Assembly (NCBI GenBank): GCA_947178105.1
Contig: CAMWXD010000003.1
Coordinates: forward strand, 1-64,000
DNA from: an uncultured Eubacterium sp.
Lineage (GTDB): Bacteria > Bacillota > Clostridia > Lachnospirales > Lachnospiraceae
Direction of reading: 5' to 3'
Length of the DNA: 64,000 nt
Positions within the stretch are counted from its first letter, which is position 1; each line of letters begins with the position of its first letter. Positions 1 through 8,091 of this stretch are shown one piece after another. The position numbers and the translations under genes were made by a program. Under the pieces are notes generated by a model, which ran no database searches, was not told where the DNA came from, and saw nothing but the letters and a program-made list of their open reading frames with translations.

Positions 1-52
1 GAGCACACGGCTGTTAACCGTGGGGTTGTTGGTTCGAGCCCAACTCGGGGAG
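1..52 (+). tRNA. tRNA-Asn(GTT), 5' end cut by window
   Basis: The 3' part of a tRNA. The anticodon arm with GTT in the loop (around 13-15), the T arm GTTGG/CCAAC with loop TTCGAGC, and the 3' acceptor strand TCGGGGA (45-51) plus discriminator G are visible. The D arm and 5' acceptor lie before the window. It heads a cluster with tRNA-Glu and tRNA-Cys. A bulged hairpin (about 56-97) fills the spacer to the next tRNA. Confidence 0.93.
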
Positions 53-106
53 TTTAAGATGGCTCGTGAATATTTCTTGTATGTTTACGAGTCTTAATTA
101 TTATCA

Positions 107-178
107 GGCCCCATGGTCAAGCGGTTAAGACATCGCCCTTTCACGGCGGTAACACGAGTTCGATTCTCGTTGGGGTCA
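107..178 (+). tRNA. tRNA-Glu(TTC)
   Basis: Complete cloverleaf. The acceptor GGCCCCA pairs with TGGGGTC, the anticodon loop CTTTCAC holds TTC, and the T loop reads TTCGATT. Second gene of the Asn-Glu-Cys cluster. Confidence 0.95.
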
Positions 179-184
179 TTATAT

Positions 185-255
185 GGCGACATAGCCAAGG
201 GGTAAGGCACGGGTCTGCAACACCCTTATCATCGGTTCAAATCCGATTGTCGCCT
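185..255 (+). tRNA. tRNA-Cys(GCA), copy 1
   Basis: Complete cloverleaf. The acceptor GGCGACA pairs with TGTCGCC, the anticodon loop is CTGCAAC (GCA), and the T loop is TTCAAAT. It closes the tRNA cluster and is followed at once by an intrinsic terminator. A second tRNA-Cys with the same anticodon arm lies at 1305-1376. Confidence 0.95.
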
Positions 256-260
256 CTGGA

Positions 261-292
261 AACTCTAAGGTAATTGTACCTTAGAGTTTTTT
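261..292 (+). terminator. Terminator of tRNA cluster
   Basis: A 12-bp perfect stem (AACTCTAAGGTA, 261-272, with its complement 277-288) and a 4-nt loop run into a T-rich tail. It lies right after tRNA-Cys and before the DUF445 gene. Confidence 0.9.
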
Positions 293-325
293 CATTCATA
301 CGGCATGTGCTTTTGATAGAAAGGA

Positions 326-1231
326 ATGAATAAAGTAATTATGAATATACAGATTATTACAGCTCCATTGATTGGAGGGCTGATTGGCCTTATTACGAAT
401 AGTCTGGCTATCAAAATGTTATTTCGCCCTTACAGAAAGATCAGGGTCGCAGGCATTCCTGTTCCGTTTACTCCAGGATTGATACCAAAAGAAAAGCCAA
501 GAATTGCACATGCGATTGCACAGGTGATTTCCAGTTATATTTTAGACCAGGAGACGATACTGGCTGCTCTGGCATCTGATTCGATAAAAGAGGCTTATGA
601 GCAAAAATTCGAACAAATATTTGCCCAATGGAAAGAAATGGATCTTAGTTTTGAAGAATTTTTAAAGAAGTATGATTTAATGGACACTGTAAATGTGGCA
701 GAGCAGCAAATAGCAGATTCCATAAGCAGTTATTTGATTGAGAAGTGCAGACAGGAAGAACTTGCCCGTAAGTTAATTGAAAATGCTTTTGTATATTTTA
801 AAGATAAAATGAATCCAATTATGTACAAAATGGGTAAGAAAGCATTGAAAGCTGCCCAGGAGGCTATGATCGAGCAAGCAGAAGAGATGATCGGAGAACA
901 TGGGAAAGAATTCATCAGTAACTATCTGGACAGCATTTATGTGGAATTCCTTGGAAAATCTGTCCAGGAAGCGGCTGTGTATGCGGAAAAAAAGATGCCG
1001 GATTTAAAACAGCAAATATGGGAACAATATACTGGCATGGTTGAGCATAAATTTGGCGAGTTTTTGGCAACCTTAAATGTGCAGGGGATTATAGAGCAAA
1101 AAATCAACGATTATGATTTGCATGAACTAGAGCAGATGATTATGGAAATATCTAAAAAAGAATTAAATGCACTTGTGTGGCTGGGCGGGCTTCTGGGAGT
1201 CATTATGGGATTTGTGAATTTGCTGTTTTAA
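326..1231 (+). CDS. DUF445 family membrane protein (YheB-like)
   Basis: A 301-residue protein of the DUF445 family; the biochemical role is unknown. The N-terminal hydrophobic segment (about residues 9-30, with GGLIGLITN then LAIKMLFRP) and the following IPVPFTPGLIPK block are the family hallmark. The middle is a long charged helical region, and a second hydrophobic segment (LVWLGGLLGVIMGFVNLLF) closes the C-terminus, so both ends are likely membrane-anchored. The start is uncertain: AGAAAGG ends one base before ATG 326 and 16 bases before an in-frame ATG at 341. It sits alone between two tRNA units. I see no promoter of its own after the upstream terminator. Confidence 0.85.
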   Translation: MNKVIMNIQIITAPLIGGLIGLITNSLAIKMLFRPYRKIRVAGIPVPFTPGLIPKEKPRIAHAIAQVISSYILDQETILAALASDSIKEAYEQKFEQIFAQWKEMDLSFEEFLKKYDLMDTVNVAEQQIADSISSYLIEKCRQEELARKLIENAFVYFKDKMNPIMYKMGKKALKAAQEAMIEQAEEMIGEHGKEFISNYLDSIYVEFLGKSVQEAAVYAEKKMPDLKQQIWEQYTGMVEHKFGEFLATLNVQGIIEQKINDYDLHELEQMIMEISKKELNALVWLGGLLGVIMGFVNLLF

Positions 1232-1246
1232 TCGACAAAAATTTAC

Positions 1247-1275
1247 TTGACTCAGCGTTATAGGAATGGTATACT
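1247..1275 (+). promoter_or_regulatory. Promoter of second tRNA-Cys
   Basis: TTGACT (1247-1252), a 17-bp spacer and TATACT (1270-1275), about 30 bp before the tRNA 5' end. Near-consensus sigma-A promoter, as expected for a stable RNA. Confidence 0.85.
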
Positions 1276-1304
1276 ATTCCAAGAATTTAGAAATAAATCA
1301 TTAG

Positions 1305-1376
1305 GGCGCAGTAGCCAAGTGGTAAGGCGTGGGTCTGCAACACCCTGATTCACCGGTTCAAATCCGGTCTGCGCCT
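1305..1376 (+). tRNA. tRNA-Cys(GCA), copy 2
   Basis: Complete cloverleaf. The acceptor GGCGCAG pairs with CTGCGCC and the anticodon loop is CTGCAAC (GCA). Much of the D and anticodon arm matches copy 1 (185-255), while acceptor and T stems differ. It has its own promoter and terminator, so it forms a monocistronic unit. Confidence 0.95.
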
Positions 1377-1382
1377 TTGAAG

Positions 1383-1417
1383 AACTTCGAAACTTTGTTT
1401 TCGAAGTTTTTTCTTTT
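1383..1417 (+). terminator. Terminator of tRNA-Cys copy 2
   Basis: Ten-bp stem AACTTCGAAA (1383-1392) with TTTCGAAGTT (1399-1408), then a long T/C-rich tail. Confidence 0.88.
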
Positions 1418-1456
1418 TTCTTAATTGGTATAGGATCACACAGAAAGGATGACAGG

Positions 1457-2143
1457 ATGAAGGATATTTTAGTAGTGGAAGATGATTATGAACTAAATCA
1501 AACACTTTGCTATGCATTGAATCAAAGCAATTATCATGCCATATCCGCGTATTCTATTTCAGAAGCAAAAGAAAAATGCAGCATTGCCTTGGAGTTAATT
1601 TTATTGGATGTAAATTTACCAGATGGAGAAGGATATGATTTTTGTAAATGGATAAAAGCACAGAAAAAAATACCGGTTTTATTTCTGACGGCAAGAGACC
1701 TGGAAGAGGATGCTTTGCTAGGATACGATGCGGGGGCAGACGATTATATAATAAAGCCTTTTTCGATAAAAGTGCTGCTTAGAAAAATTGCATTAATTTT
1801 AAAAAGAAGCAAAGCAGAGCGCAGCCATGAGCAGGGTTTGATTTTTGATGATGGTTATTTGTATATTGATCTGGAAAATGCGAAAGTCTTAAAACAAAAT
1901 GCAGAGTGCGCAGTTACACCAACGGAGCTGCGTCTGCTAAAACAACTGATTATGCATAAGGGGCAGCTTCTGACATATGATGTTCTTTTGGAACGGCTGT
2001 GGGACAGCGGAGGGCGGTTTGTGGACAGGCATACGTTGGCTGTCAATGTAAATCGCCTCAGAGCAAAGATAGAAAATGAGGATCATGCTTATATCACAAA
2101 TATATACGGGATGGGGTATCAATGGGTTGGAGTGTCATTGTAG
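1457..2143 (+). CDS. OmpR-family response regulator
   Basis: A 228-residue transcription factor: phosphoacceptor receiver (residues 1-115) plus winged-helix DNA-binding domain (about 130-226). The acidic pair in VVEDDYE, the phosphorylated Asp in LLDVNLPDG and the Lys in IIKPFS mark an intact receiver. The C-terminal block from TPTELRLL to YGMGYQW is the OmpR/PhoB effector. The 3' end overlaps the histidine kinase start by 22 bases, so the two are translationally coupled. With the downstream ABC exporter it resembles the peptide-antibiotic sensing and detoxification modules of Firmicutes, but the substrate cannot be read from the sequence. Confidence 0.93.
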   Translation: MKDILVVEDDYELNQTLCYALNQSNYHAISAYSISEAKEKCSIALELILLDVNLPDGEGYDFCKWIKAQKKIPVLFLTARDLEEDALLGYDAGADDYIIKPFSIKVLLRKIALILKRSKAERSHEQGLIFDDGYLYIDLENAKVLKQNAECAVTPTELRLLKQLIMHKGQLLTYDVLLERLWDSGGRFVDRHTLAVNVNRLRAKIENEDHAYITNIYGMGYQWVGVSL

Positions 2144-3072
2144 TAATTGTTTCTGTATGCATTGCGGCAGCAGCGCTGTGGAACGTGCACAAATGGAAAA
2201 GAGAAGTATACCAGTTTGAAAATCAGGTCGAACAGGCTCTTGAACTTATTCTTTTTGAAGTTGCTGGAAGACAGGAAAGTAATGGCGAGATGATTTATGA
2301 ATTTGAGGATACACTTTGGGGAAAATGCAGTGAAAAAATAGCAAGGATTGCTCAGATCTGCCGAAATAAGGAAAGTCAAAGCTTGCAGGAAAAAACGCAG
2401 ATGAAAGAATTAATTTCTGATATTTCACATCAGACGAAAACACCAATGGCAAATATAAAATTGTATTTGGAGTTTTTACAGGAAGAATCTCTTTCAAAGA
2501 AGGGCATGGAATTTTTAAACAATCTGGAGAAACAGGCAGAAAAGTTGGATTTTTTGCTTCAGAGTATGGTGAAAATATCACGGCTGGAAGCGGGAGTGAT
2601 TCAGATTCGAGGCGGGCAGCATAAGCTATATCCGACAATTACGAAAGCTGTGGAAGAAATCGCACCGGCTGCTGCACATAAAAAGATTACGTTGTATGTA
2701 GATTGTGACGAAAAAATGGAATTGTGGCACGACAGAAGGTGGGTAGAGGAAGCTGTCTTTAATGTGCTGGACAATGCTGTGAAATATACACAAGCAGAGG
2801 GCAGTATTTTTTTGCAGGCGTGCAGGCAGGAAATCTTTACAAAGATCAGTATTCGTGATAATGGAAAAGGTATCTTACAAGAAAGACAGGCTGCAATCTT
2901 TAAGAGATTTTATCGGGAGCCTGAAGTACATGAACAAAATGGAATCGGGGTCGGATTATATCTAACACGACAGATTTTAGAGCTTCAGGGCGGTTATATA
3001 GAAGTACATTCGGAACATGGAGAAGGGTCAGAGTTTTGTCTTTATTTGCCCAATGATCGGATTACGGAATGA
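2122..3072 (+). CDS. Sensor histidine kinase
   Basis: A 316-residue kinase partnered with the upstream regulator. There is one N-terminal membrane helix (residues 3-20) and no sizeable extracellular domain, then a dimerisation/phosphoacceptor region with the H box SDISHQTKTPMANI. The ATPase domain has an N box (NVLDNAVKYT), G1 (IRDNGKGI), F box (IFKRFYRE) and G2 (GIGVGLYL). The lack of a sensor domain suggests that it senses at the membrane or through the neighbouring ABC permease (inference). ATG 2122 lies inside the end of the regulator gene. A hairpin terminator begins at the stop codon. Confidence 0.93.
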   Translation: MGWSVIVVIVSVCIAAAALWNVHKWKREVYQFENQVEQALELILFEVAGRQESNGEMIYEFEDTLWGKCSEKIARIAQICRNKESQSLQEKTQMKELISDISHQTKTPMANIKLYLEFLQEESLSKKGMEFLNNLEKQAEKLDFLLQSMVKISRLEAGVIQIRGGQHKLYPTITKAVEEIAPAAAHKKITLYVDCDEKMELWHDRRWVEEAVFNVLDNAVKYTQAEGSIFLQACRQEIFTKISIRDNGKGILQERQAAIFKRFYREPEVHEQNGIGVGLYLTRQILELQGGYIEVHSEHGEGSEFCLYLPNDRITE

Positions 3073-3096
3073 AAAATCACAATGTTGTGATTTTTT
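3072..3096 (+). terminator. Terminator between two-component system and ABC genes
   Basis: An 11-bp stem AAAAATCACAA/TTGTGATTTTT with a 2-base gap (effective loop slightly larger), then TC. The right arm contains TTGTGATTTT, which recurs at 3112-3121, so the region may also be a regulator site. Confidence 0.6.
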
Positions 3097-3185
3097 CAGA
3101 TTGAGACAGGTTTGTGATTTTCATATGATATTTTAATGATGTAAGGAACTGCGGTAAAAAAGAAAAAAGATGAAAGGAAATGCAT

Positions 3186-3881
3186 ATGGAATCATGGATT
3201 GTGGAGACAAAAAATCTAAAGAAGTATTATACGCTTGGCAGCAATACAGTAAAAGCACTTGACGGAGTTGATTTTCTTGTAAAGGAGCAGGAGTTTGTTG
3301 CGATCATCGGAAAATCAGGGAGCGGAAAAAGTACGCTGCTTCATCTGATTGGAGGCATTGATCAGCCTACTTCCGGCGAAATTAGCGTGGAAGGGAAAAA
3401 ACTGGCTGGAATGACGAAGGAACAGTTAACGATTTTCAGGCGCAGAAAAGTGGGATTCATCTTTCAAAATTATAATCTTGTACCAGATTTAAATGTGTAT
3501 GAGAATGTAATACTTCCTCTACAGTTAGACGGGAGGAAGGCGGATGCGGCATTTGTAAATGCTATTTTAGAATTTTTAAAGGTAGGGGAGAAAAAAGAAG
3601 CTCTGCCTGGAATGCTTTCGGGAGGACAGCAGCAGCGAGTGGCGATTGCAAGGGCGATTGTGTCGAAGCCGGCGATCATTCTTGCCGATGAGCCGACGGG
3701 AAATCTGGATACTGCGTCGAGCCATGACGTACTGGGATTGTTAAAAGCGGTAGCGAAGCAGTTTCAGCAGACGGTTATCCTGATTACCCATGACCAGGAT
3801 ATCGCGCAGATGGCTGACCGGATTGTACGCATTGAGGATGGTAAGATTGTGAAGGGGAGTGGTATTTGTGATTCAAAATAA
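3186..3881 (+). CDS. ABC transporter ATP-binding protein (MacB/LolD type)
   Basis: A 231-residue ATPase that drives the FtsX-type permease encoded next. Walker A is GKSGSGKST, the Q loop FIFQNYNL, the signature [14 protein letters not shown], Walker [13 protein letters not shown], and the switch His lies in LITHDQD. The ADEPTGNLD form is typical of the MacB/LolD/BceA exporters. ATG 3186 is preferred over ATG 3180 because AAAGGA (3173-3178) is 7 bases upstream of 3186 but only 1 base from 3180. It overlaps the permease start. Upstream repeats of TTGTGATTTT may be the regulator's binding site. Confidence 0.93.
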   Translation: MESWIVETKNLKKYYTLGSNTVKALDGVDFLVKEQEFVAIIGKSGSGKSTLLHLIGGIDQPTSGEISVEGKKLAGMTKEQLTIFRRRKVGFIFQNYNLVPDLNVYENVILPLQLDGRKADAAFVNAILEFLKVGEKKEALPGMLSGGQQQRVAIARAIVSKPAIILADEPTGNLDTASSHDVLGLLKAVAKQFQQTVILITHDQDIAQMADRIVRIEDGKIVKGSGICDSK

Positions 3882-6366
3882 CAATATGGCTGTCTCAACA
3901 CGTATGGCTGTCAGGCATCTCAAGGGCGGAAAACAGAAAAGCATGACAATGGTTTTAGCAGTACTGTTATCTTCTTTTCTTTTATTTTGTATATTTACTG
4001 TAGGAATCACTTATTTTAGGATGCTGCGGGTACAAAACCTTCGGCTGCAAGGCGGTGTATATGATGCAGTGTTGTATGGAGTCAAGAAAGAACAACTGGA
4101 GATCTGCAAAAACGATCCTGCTGTTGCAAAAACCGGATTGTTCTGTATGTCTGGCTATATTGATGAGACAGAGTATGATAAGACGCCGGATATCATCATG
4201 GCATATGCAGATAAGGTATACTGGGAGGAAATAAAGGCGCCTGTAAAGACATGGACCAGGGGTGCTTATCCGACAAAATTTGACGAGGTCATGGTGACAG
4301 AGCAGGTATTAAAGCAATGCGGGTTGGATGGCCTGGATGTGGGAGATTGTTTCAAAGCTGTTTATGTGTGTAAGGAAGAAAAAAACGAGAAAGTATTTCG
4401 CATTTCAGGAATATGGGAAGGCTTTGGAGATACAGGAACAATGTTTGTATCGGAACAGTTTTACAGACAATCCGGCTATACGCCTGAAAATGTTAGTTCC
4501 GGGCGCTGTATTATAGATTTTAAAAAGGATATTATGACAAATAGGGAACAGAATGCATGGATCGGGCAGATGAAGCTTGAAAAGAATCAGACGCTCGTTT
4601 TTACAGGTGATCTTGGTTATTCTGTAGAAATATTTATTGCCACAATCTGTCTGGTTTGCATGATTTGTATGTGTGCTTATTTGCTTGTCTATAATATTAT
4701 GTACCTTTCTATTGCCGGAAATATCAAATATTATGGCATGTTGCAGACGATCGGGATGACACAGCGCCAGATTCGAAGGTTTGTAAACAGCCAGATGTTT
4801 ATTATTGGCAGTACTGGCATTGCCGGAGGGATCTTTTTAGGCAGTCTTGTCTCTTTTGTGCTGGTACCGGCAGTGATCAGCTCTTTAGGAATACACGCAG
4901 AACATACAGATTGCAATATAATCTCATTTTATCCTGAAGTTTTTTTGCTGACGGTTTTACTGACAGCCTTTACTTTGTGGGCGGCGGGCAGGAAGCCTGT
5001 AAAAATGGCTGTGCGGTGTACTCCGCTGGAGGCGCTTGGGTATTGTCCGGCAGCAATGGCAAAAAAACGCTATAAAACCGGAAAGGGAAGCCTGATTTGG
5101 CGTATGGCAAAGAAACAGATTATAAAAGATAAAAGGCGTTCGGCTGTAGTGATGCTGTCCCTGTCAGCAGGCATGACCGTTTTATTAAGTGTAGCTGTGC
5201 TGGTACGTTCACAAATGCCGGAGAATGCGGTCTATAATTACAGAAATTTTGATATGATGTTAAAAAATGATACTGTAACCAAGGAGCAGAGGAAAGACAG
5301 GATTTCTATTTTTGATCAAAACCTGTTAGAGGAGATCCAAGCGACGAAAGGAGTGGCAGAGGCAGAGCCTTTTTTGTATACAGAGATTATGATTCCATGG
5401 GAGCCTGATTTTATGGACAAATGGATGAAGGAATTTTATGAAGTATGGAGAGAAGAGCCTTATAAGGAAGGCATACAAAATTATAAAAGGCATCCTGAGC
5501 GATTTACTACCTCTCTTGTGGGAATTACAGAGACGGATTTCAGGGAGCTGAACCAGACGCTTGAAGAGCCGGTTGATGAACAGGCATTTTTAAACGGAGA
5601 AACATGTTTTTTATTTCGGGAAAGCCTGCATTTTGAAAACGAGGATGCGGCTGGCAAGTCCATTTCCTGTGTGTTGTATGAGGATAAAGAAAAGATACGC
5701 ACTTTTGAGATTGCAGCTTTTACCGATGTAGGCGAATATTGTGCTTATATTGGTTATACACCTACAGTCATTGTCATCGATCAAGCTGTAAAGGAATTTG
5801 TGAAGGAGCCAGACATTTTCAGAATCAATATTCGGTATGAGGAACAATATGATATGGAAACCGAGCAAGCATTATTTGAAACATTGGGAAAGATCGCCCA
5901 TGCAAGGGATTATTCTTACAGTTCGAAAATAGAAGATACGCAGGAGATTCGAAAAGCACAGGGAAAGATGATGCAGATTGGTATGGGGATGATAATGATT
6001 CTGGCAATGGTCGGGTTTTTAAATTATATCAATACTTCAGTCGGGAATATGCAGAGCAGGAAGCTGGAGATTTCTGTTATGGAAAGTATCGGAATGACCG
6101 GCAGGCAGATGAAAAAGATGCTTGCATTGGAAGGGTTGCTGTATGCGGGCGGGGCATGTCTGATGACAGCGACGGCAGGTATGGGGCTGTCTTACTGTCT
6201 ATATCGGGCTATGAGCTATGGAGGGACATATTTTTCAGTTCCGGTTGCTCCTGTATTGGCAGCAGTGGCTGTTACGGCTGCTGCATGTATGATTGTTCCG
6301 GTTGTTGTGTATTGGCAATATGAGAAAAGGCATACAATGATAGAATATGTAAAGGGGATTGTATAA
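3868..6366 (+). CDS. FtsX-domain ABC transporter permease
   Basis: An 832-residue membrane subunit. One N-terminal helix (about 25-45) is followed by an extracytoplasmic domain (about 50-245), then three helices (about 255-370) with an FtsX core. A second half has another helix (about 430-450), a large extracytoplasmic domain (about 460-700) and three C-terminal helices. The duplicated layout matches putative lipid, lipoprotein or peptide exporters of the ABC type 7 family. GTG 3868 is chosen because AAGGGG (3852-3857) is 10 bases upstream; a GTG at 3859 overlaps the Shine-Dalgarno sequence. Translation is coupled to the ATPase gene (14-base overlap). Confidence 0.88.
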   Translation: MIQNNNMAVSTRMAVRHLKGGKQKSMTMVLAVLLSSFLLFCIFTVGITYFRMLRVQNLRLQGGVYDAVLYGVKKEQLEICKNDPAVAKTGLFCMSGYIDETEYDKTPDIIMAYADKVYWEEIKAPVKTWTRGAYPTKFDEVMVTEQVLKQCGLDGLDVGDCFKAVYVCKEEKNEKVFRISGIWEGFGDTGTMFVSEQFYRQSGYTPENVSSGRCIIDFKKDIMTNREQNAWIGQMKLEKNQTLVFTGDLGYSVEIFIATICLVCMICMCAYLLVYNIMYLSIAGNIKYYGMLQTIGMTQRQIRRFVNSQMFIIGSTGIAGGIFLGSLVSFVLVPAVISSLGIHAEHTDCNIISFYPEVFLLTVLLTAFTLWAAGRKPVKMAVRCTPLEALGYCPAAMAKKRYKTGKGSLIWRMAKKQIIKDKRRSAVVMLSLSAGMTVLLSVAVLVRSQMPENAVYNYRNFDMMLKNDTVTKEQRKDRISIFDQNLLEEIQATKGVAEAEPFLYTEIMIPWEPDFMDKWMKEFYEVWREEPYKEGIQNYKRHPERFTTSLVGITETDFRELNQTLEEPVDEQAFLNGETCFLFRESLHFENEDAAGKSISCVLYEDKEKIRTFEIAAFTDVGEYCAYIGYTPTVIVIDQAVKEFVKEPDIFRINIRYEEQYDMETEQALFETLGKIAHARDYSYSSKIEDTQEIRKAQGKMMQIGMGMIMILAMVGFLNYINTSVGNMQSRKLEISVMESIGMTGRQMKKMLALEGLLYAGGACLMTATAGMGLSYCLYRAMSYGGTYFSVPVAPVLAAVAVTAAACMIVPVVVYWQYEKRHTMIEYVKGIV

Positions 6367-6395
6367 GGATATAAAATCGTTTGCAAAAAAATTAC

Positions 6396-6424
6396 TTGAC
6401 CTGACGTAGTAATTGTGGTATAAC
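6396..6424 (+). promoter_or_regulatory. PadR promoter with operator-like repeats
   Basis: TTGACC (6396-6401), a 17-bp spacer and TATAAC (6419-6424). The 12-mer GACGTAGTAATT occurs at 6403-6414 inside the spacer and again at 6435-6446 just downstream of the -10, exactly 32 bp apart. GTAGT (6406-6410) and ACTAC (6423-6427) form an inverted pair. The placement suggests autorepression by the PadR protein encoded next (inference). Confidence 0.75.
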
Positions 6425-6510
6425 TACTTCAACAGACGTAGTAATTATTTGTGATTGTTGACAAAGTTCCATTCGATTGTGGATCATTATGGATTTTAGG
6501 AGGTGGGCGG

Positions 6511-6834
6511 TTGATAAGTAATGATGTTATCCGTGGATATACGGATATTATCATTTTGAACTTGTTGTTGGAAAATGACTCTTATGGATATGAGATATCA
6601 AAGCAGATCCGTAAAATATCAGAAGAAAAGTATGTGATCAAAGAAACTACGCTGTATTCAGCTTTTACAAGGCTTGAGAAAGCGGGTTATATCATCTCTT
6701 ATGCAGGCAGCAAGACAAATGGAAAGAAAAGGGTCTATTATCATCTGACCGAGGAGGGACGCATCCATTATGCTGAAAAATGCAGAGAATGGTTTGAGGT
6801 CAAAGAGCTTGTGGATAAGTTTGCAGCAGTTTAG
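6511..6834 (+). CDS. PadR-family transcriptional regulator
   Basis: A 107-residue winged-helix repressor. The block DIIILNLLLENDSYGYEI, then LYSAFTRLEKAGYI and KRVYYHLTEEG are the PadR helix-turn-helix and wing. TTG 6511 is chosen because a strong AGGAGGTG (6498-6505) lies 5 bases upstream; the reading frame stays open to a GTG at 6451 but that start has no Shine-Dalgarno sequence. It is followed after 19 bases by a HAAS-domain membrane protein, a pairing known for PadR regulators. Probably autoregulated from repeats at 6403 and 6435. Confidence 0.93.
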   Translation: MISNDVIRGYTDIIILNLLLENDSYGYEISKQIRKISEEKYVIKETTLYSAFTRLEKAGYIISYAGSKTNGKKRVYYHLTEEGRIHYAEKCREWFEVKELVDKFAAV

Positions 6835-6853
6835 TGATTAAAGGAGCAGCAGT

Positions 6854-8029
6854 ATGGAAACAATCTTGAATTATTTGGACAACATGTTTGTCAATATGCC
6901 GCAGACGCCGGAAGTATTGCGTGCGAAGGAAGATCTTGCGGAAATGATGGAAGATAAGTATAACGAATTGATAGCAGAAGGCAAGATGCAAAATGAAGCA
7001 ATCGGAATCGTCATTTCAGAATTTGGGAATATTCAGGAATTAATAGACGAATTGGGCATCCAAAAGGAACAAGAAAAAACAACGGAGCAGGAAGCAGAAA
7101 AAAGCCAGCACAGTGTCAATCTAAAGAAAGAGGACGTTACAAGAGAAAGCTTTGAGCAGGAGGAGCAAAAAAAGCAGGAAGAGCAGCAAAAGCAGGAAGA
7201 ACAGCAAAAGCAGGAGAACCAAAAGTGGCAGAAAGAACAAGAGAATGATTATAATGGAGCAGGCAGAAAAGAACGCTATGTGTCAGCACTGGAAGCGGAT
7301 GAGTACCTGTTTGCCGTAAAGCAGGCGTCATGCAAGATTGCGGCGGGAGTCTTTCTCTGTATCTGTTCTCCTGTGCTGTTGATGCTTTTGGCAGGAATCA
7401 AGGAGTTTCTTTTCCCGATTTCAGACGGTATCGTGATTGGGCTTGGATTGACCGTATTGTTATGTATGGTTGCCTGTGCAGTCGGATTGTTTATTACCTC
7501 AAATATGAAAATGGAGGCATACGAATATTTGAAAAAGGAATGCTTTGCGTTAGATCCTGTATATGAGCAGTCTGTGCGCAATATTTGGGAGATGCAGAAA
7601 AAAAGCAAAATTACATTCAAAATTACGGTTGGTGTTGCTTTATGTATTTTATCTGTTGTGCCTGTGATTGTCAGCGGTGTCATTATTACAGAAAGCGGTA
7701 ACAATGAGTTTCCAGTGCTGTTATCCGTGTCGTGCCTGCTTGTTATAATCGGGATTGCAGTCTCGATGTTTATTACAGGCGGGATGGAAGAGGAGTCTTA
7801 TAAAGTGATACTGCAAGAAAAGGAATTTTCCGTACGAAAAAAATCAGGCAAAAAAACGGAAGAGCTTTTAGGAGCCATTTATTGGCCGATTGTTATCCTT
7901 GTATATTTGTTATGGAGCTTTTCAACGGGGAGTTGGGGTATTACATGGATCCTCTGGCCGTTTGCCGCCGTTGTTTATGATGTTGTGTGCAAAGCGATAG
8001 ATGCCTCTGTGCAGGAAAAGGAACTGTAA
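6854..8029 (+). CDS. HAAS/DUF1700-type membrane protein, PadR partner
   Basis: A 391-residue protein. Residues 1-67 form an acidic helical domain ending in SEFGNIQELIDELGI, which resembles the HAAS (DUF1700) domain found beside PadR regulators. Residues about 75-135 are a Lys/Glu/Gln-rich, probably unstructured linker with tandem repeats. The C-terminal part has about six hydrophobic helices in three pairs (about 158-215, 255-315, 335-380). AAAGGAG precedes ATG 6854. The function is unknown; by analogy the HAAS domain may relay a membrane signal to PadR (inference). Confidence 0.8.
   Translation: METILNYLDNMFVNMPQTPEVLRAKEDLAEMMEDKYNELIAEGKMQNEAIGIVISEFGNIQELIDELGIQKEQEKTTEQEAEKSQHSVNLKKEDVTRESFEQEEQKKQEEQQKQEEQQKQENQKWQKEQENDYNGAGRKERYVSALEADEYLFAVKQASCKIAAGVFLCICSPVLLMLLAGIKEFLFPISDGIVIGLGLTVLLCMVACAVGLFITSNMKMEAYEYLKKECFALDPVYEQSVRNIWEMQKKSKITFKITVGVALCILSVVPVIVSGVIITESGNNEFPVLLSVSCLLVIIGIAVSMFITGGMEEESYKVILQEKEFSVRKKSGKKTEELLGAIYWPIVILVYLLWSFSTGSWGITWILWPFAAVVYDVVCKAIDASVQEKEL
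7175..7210 (+). repeat. Tandem 18-bp coding repeat
   Basis: Two near-identical 18-bp units (one base different) encode QEEQQK twice in the charged linker of the HAAS-type protein. A degenerate third unit follows. This is a likely site of length variation between strains. Confidence 0.75.
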
Positions 8030-8064
8030 ACAAATAAAAACCAGGCGGCAGTCATTGCCGCCTG
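8030..8064 (-). terminator. tyrS terminator
   Basis: Nine-bp stem CAGGCGGCA (8042-8050) with TGCCGCCTG (8056-8064). On the minus strand it is followed by GGTTTTTATTTG, so it ends the tyrS transcript. No T run follows on the plus strand. Confidence 0.85.
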
Positions 8065-8091
8065 ATGAATACAACTTATCTGTATGGAGTG

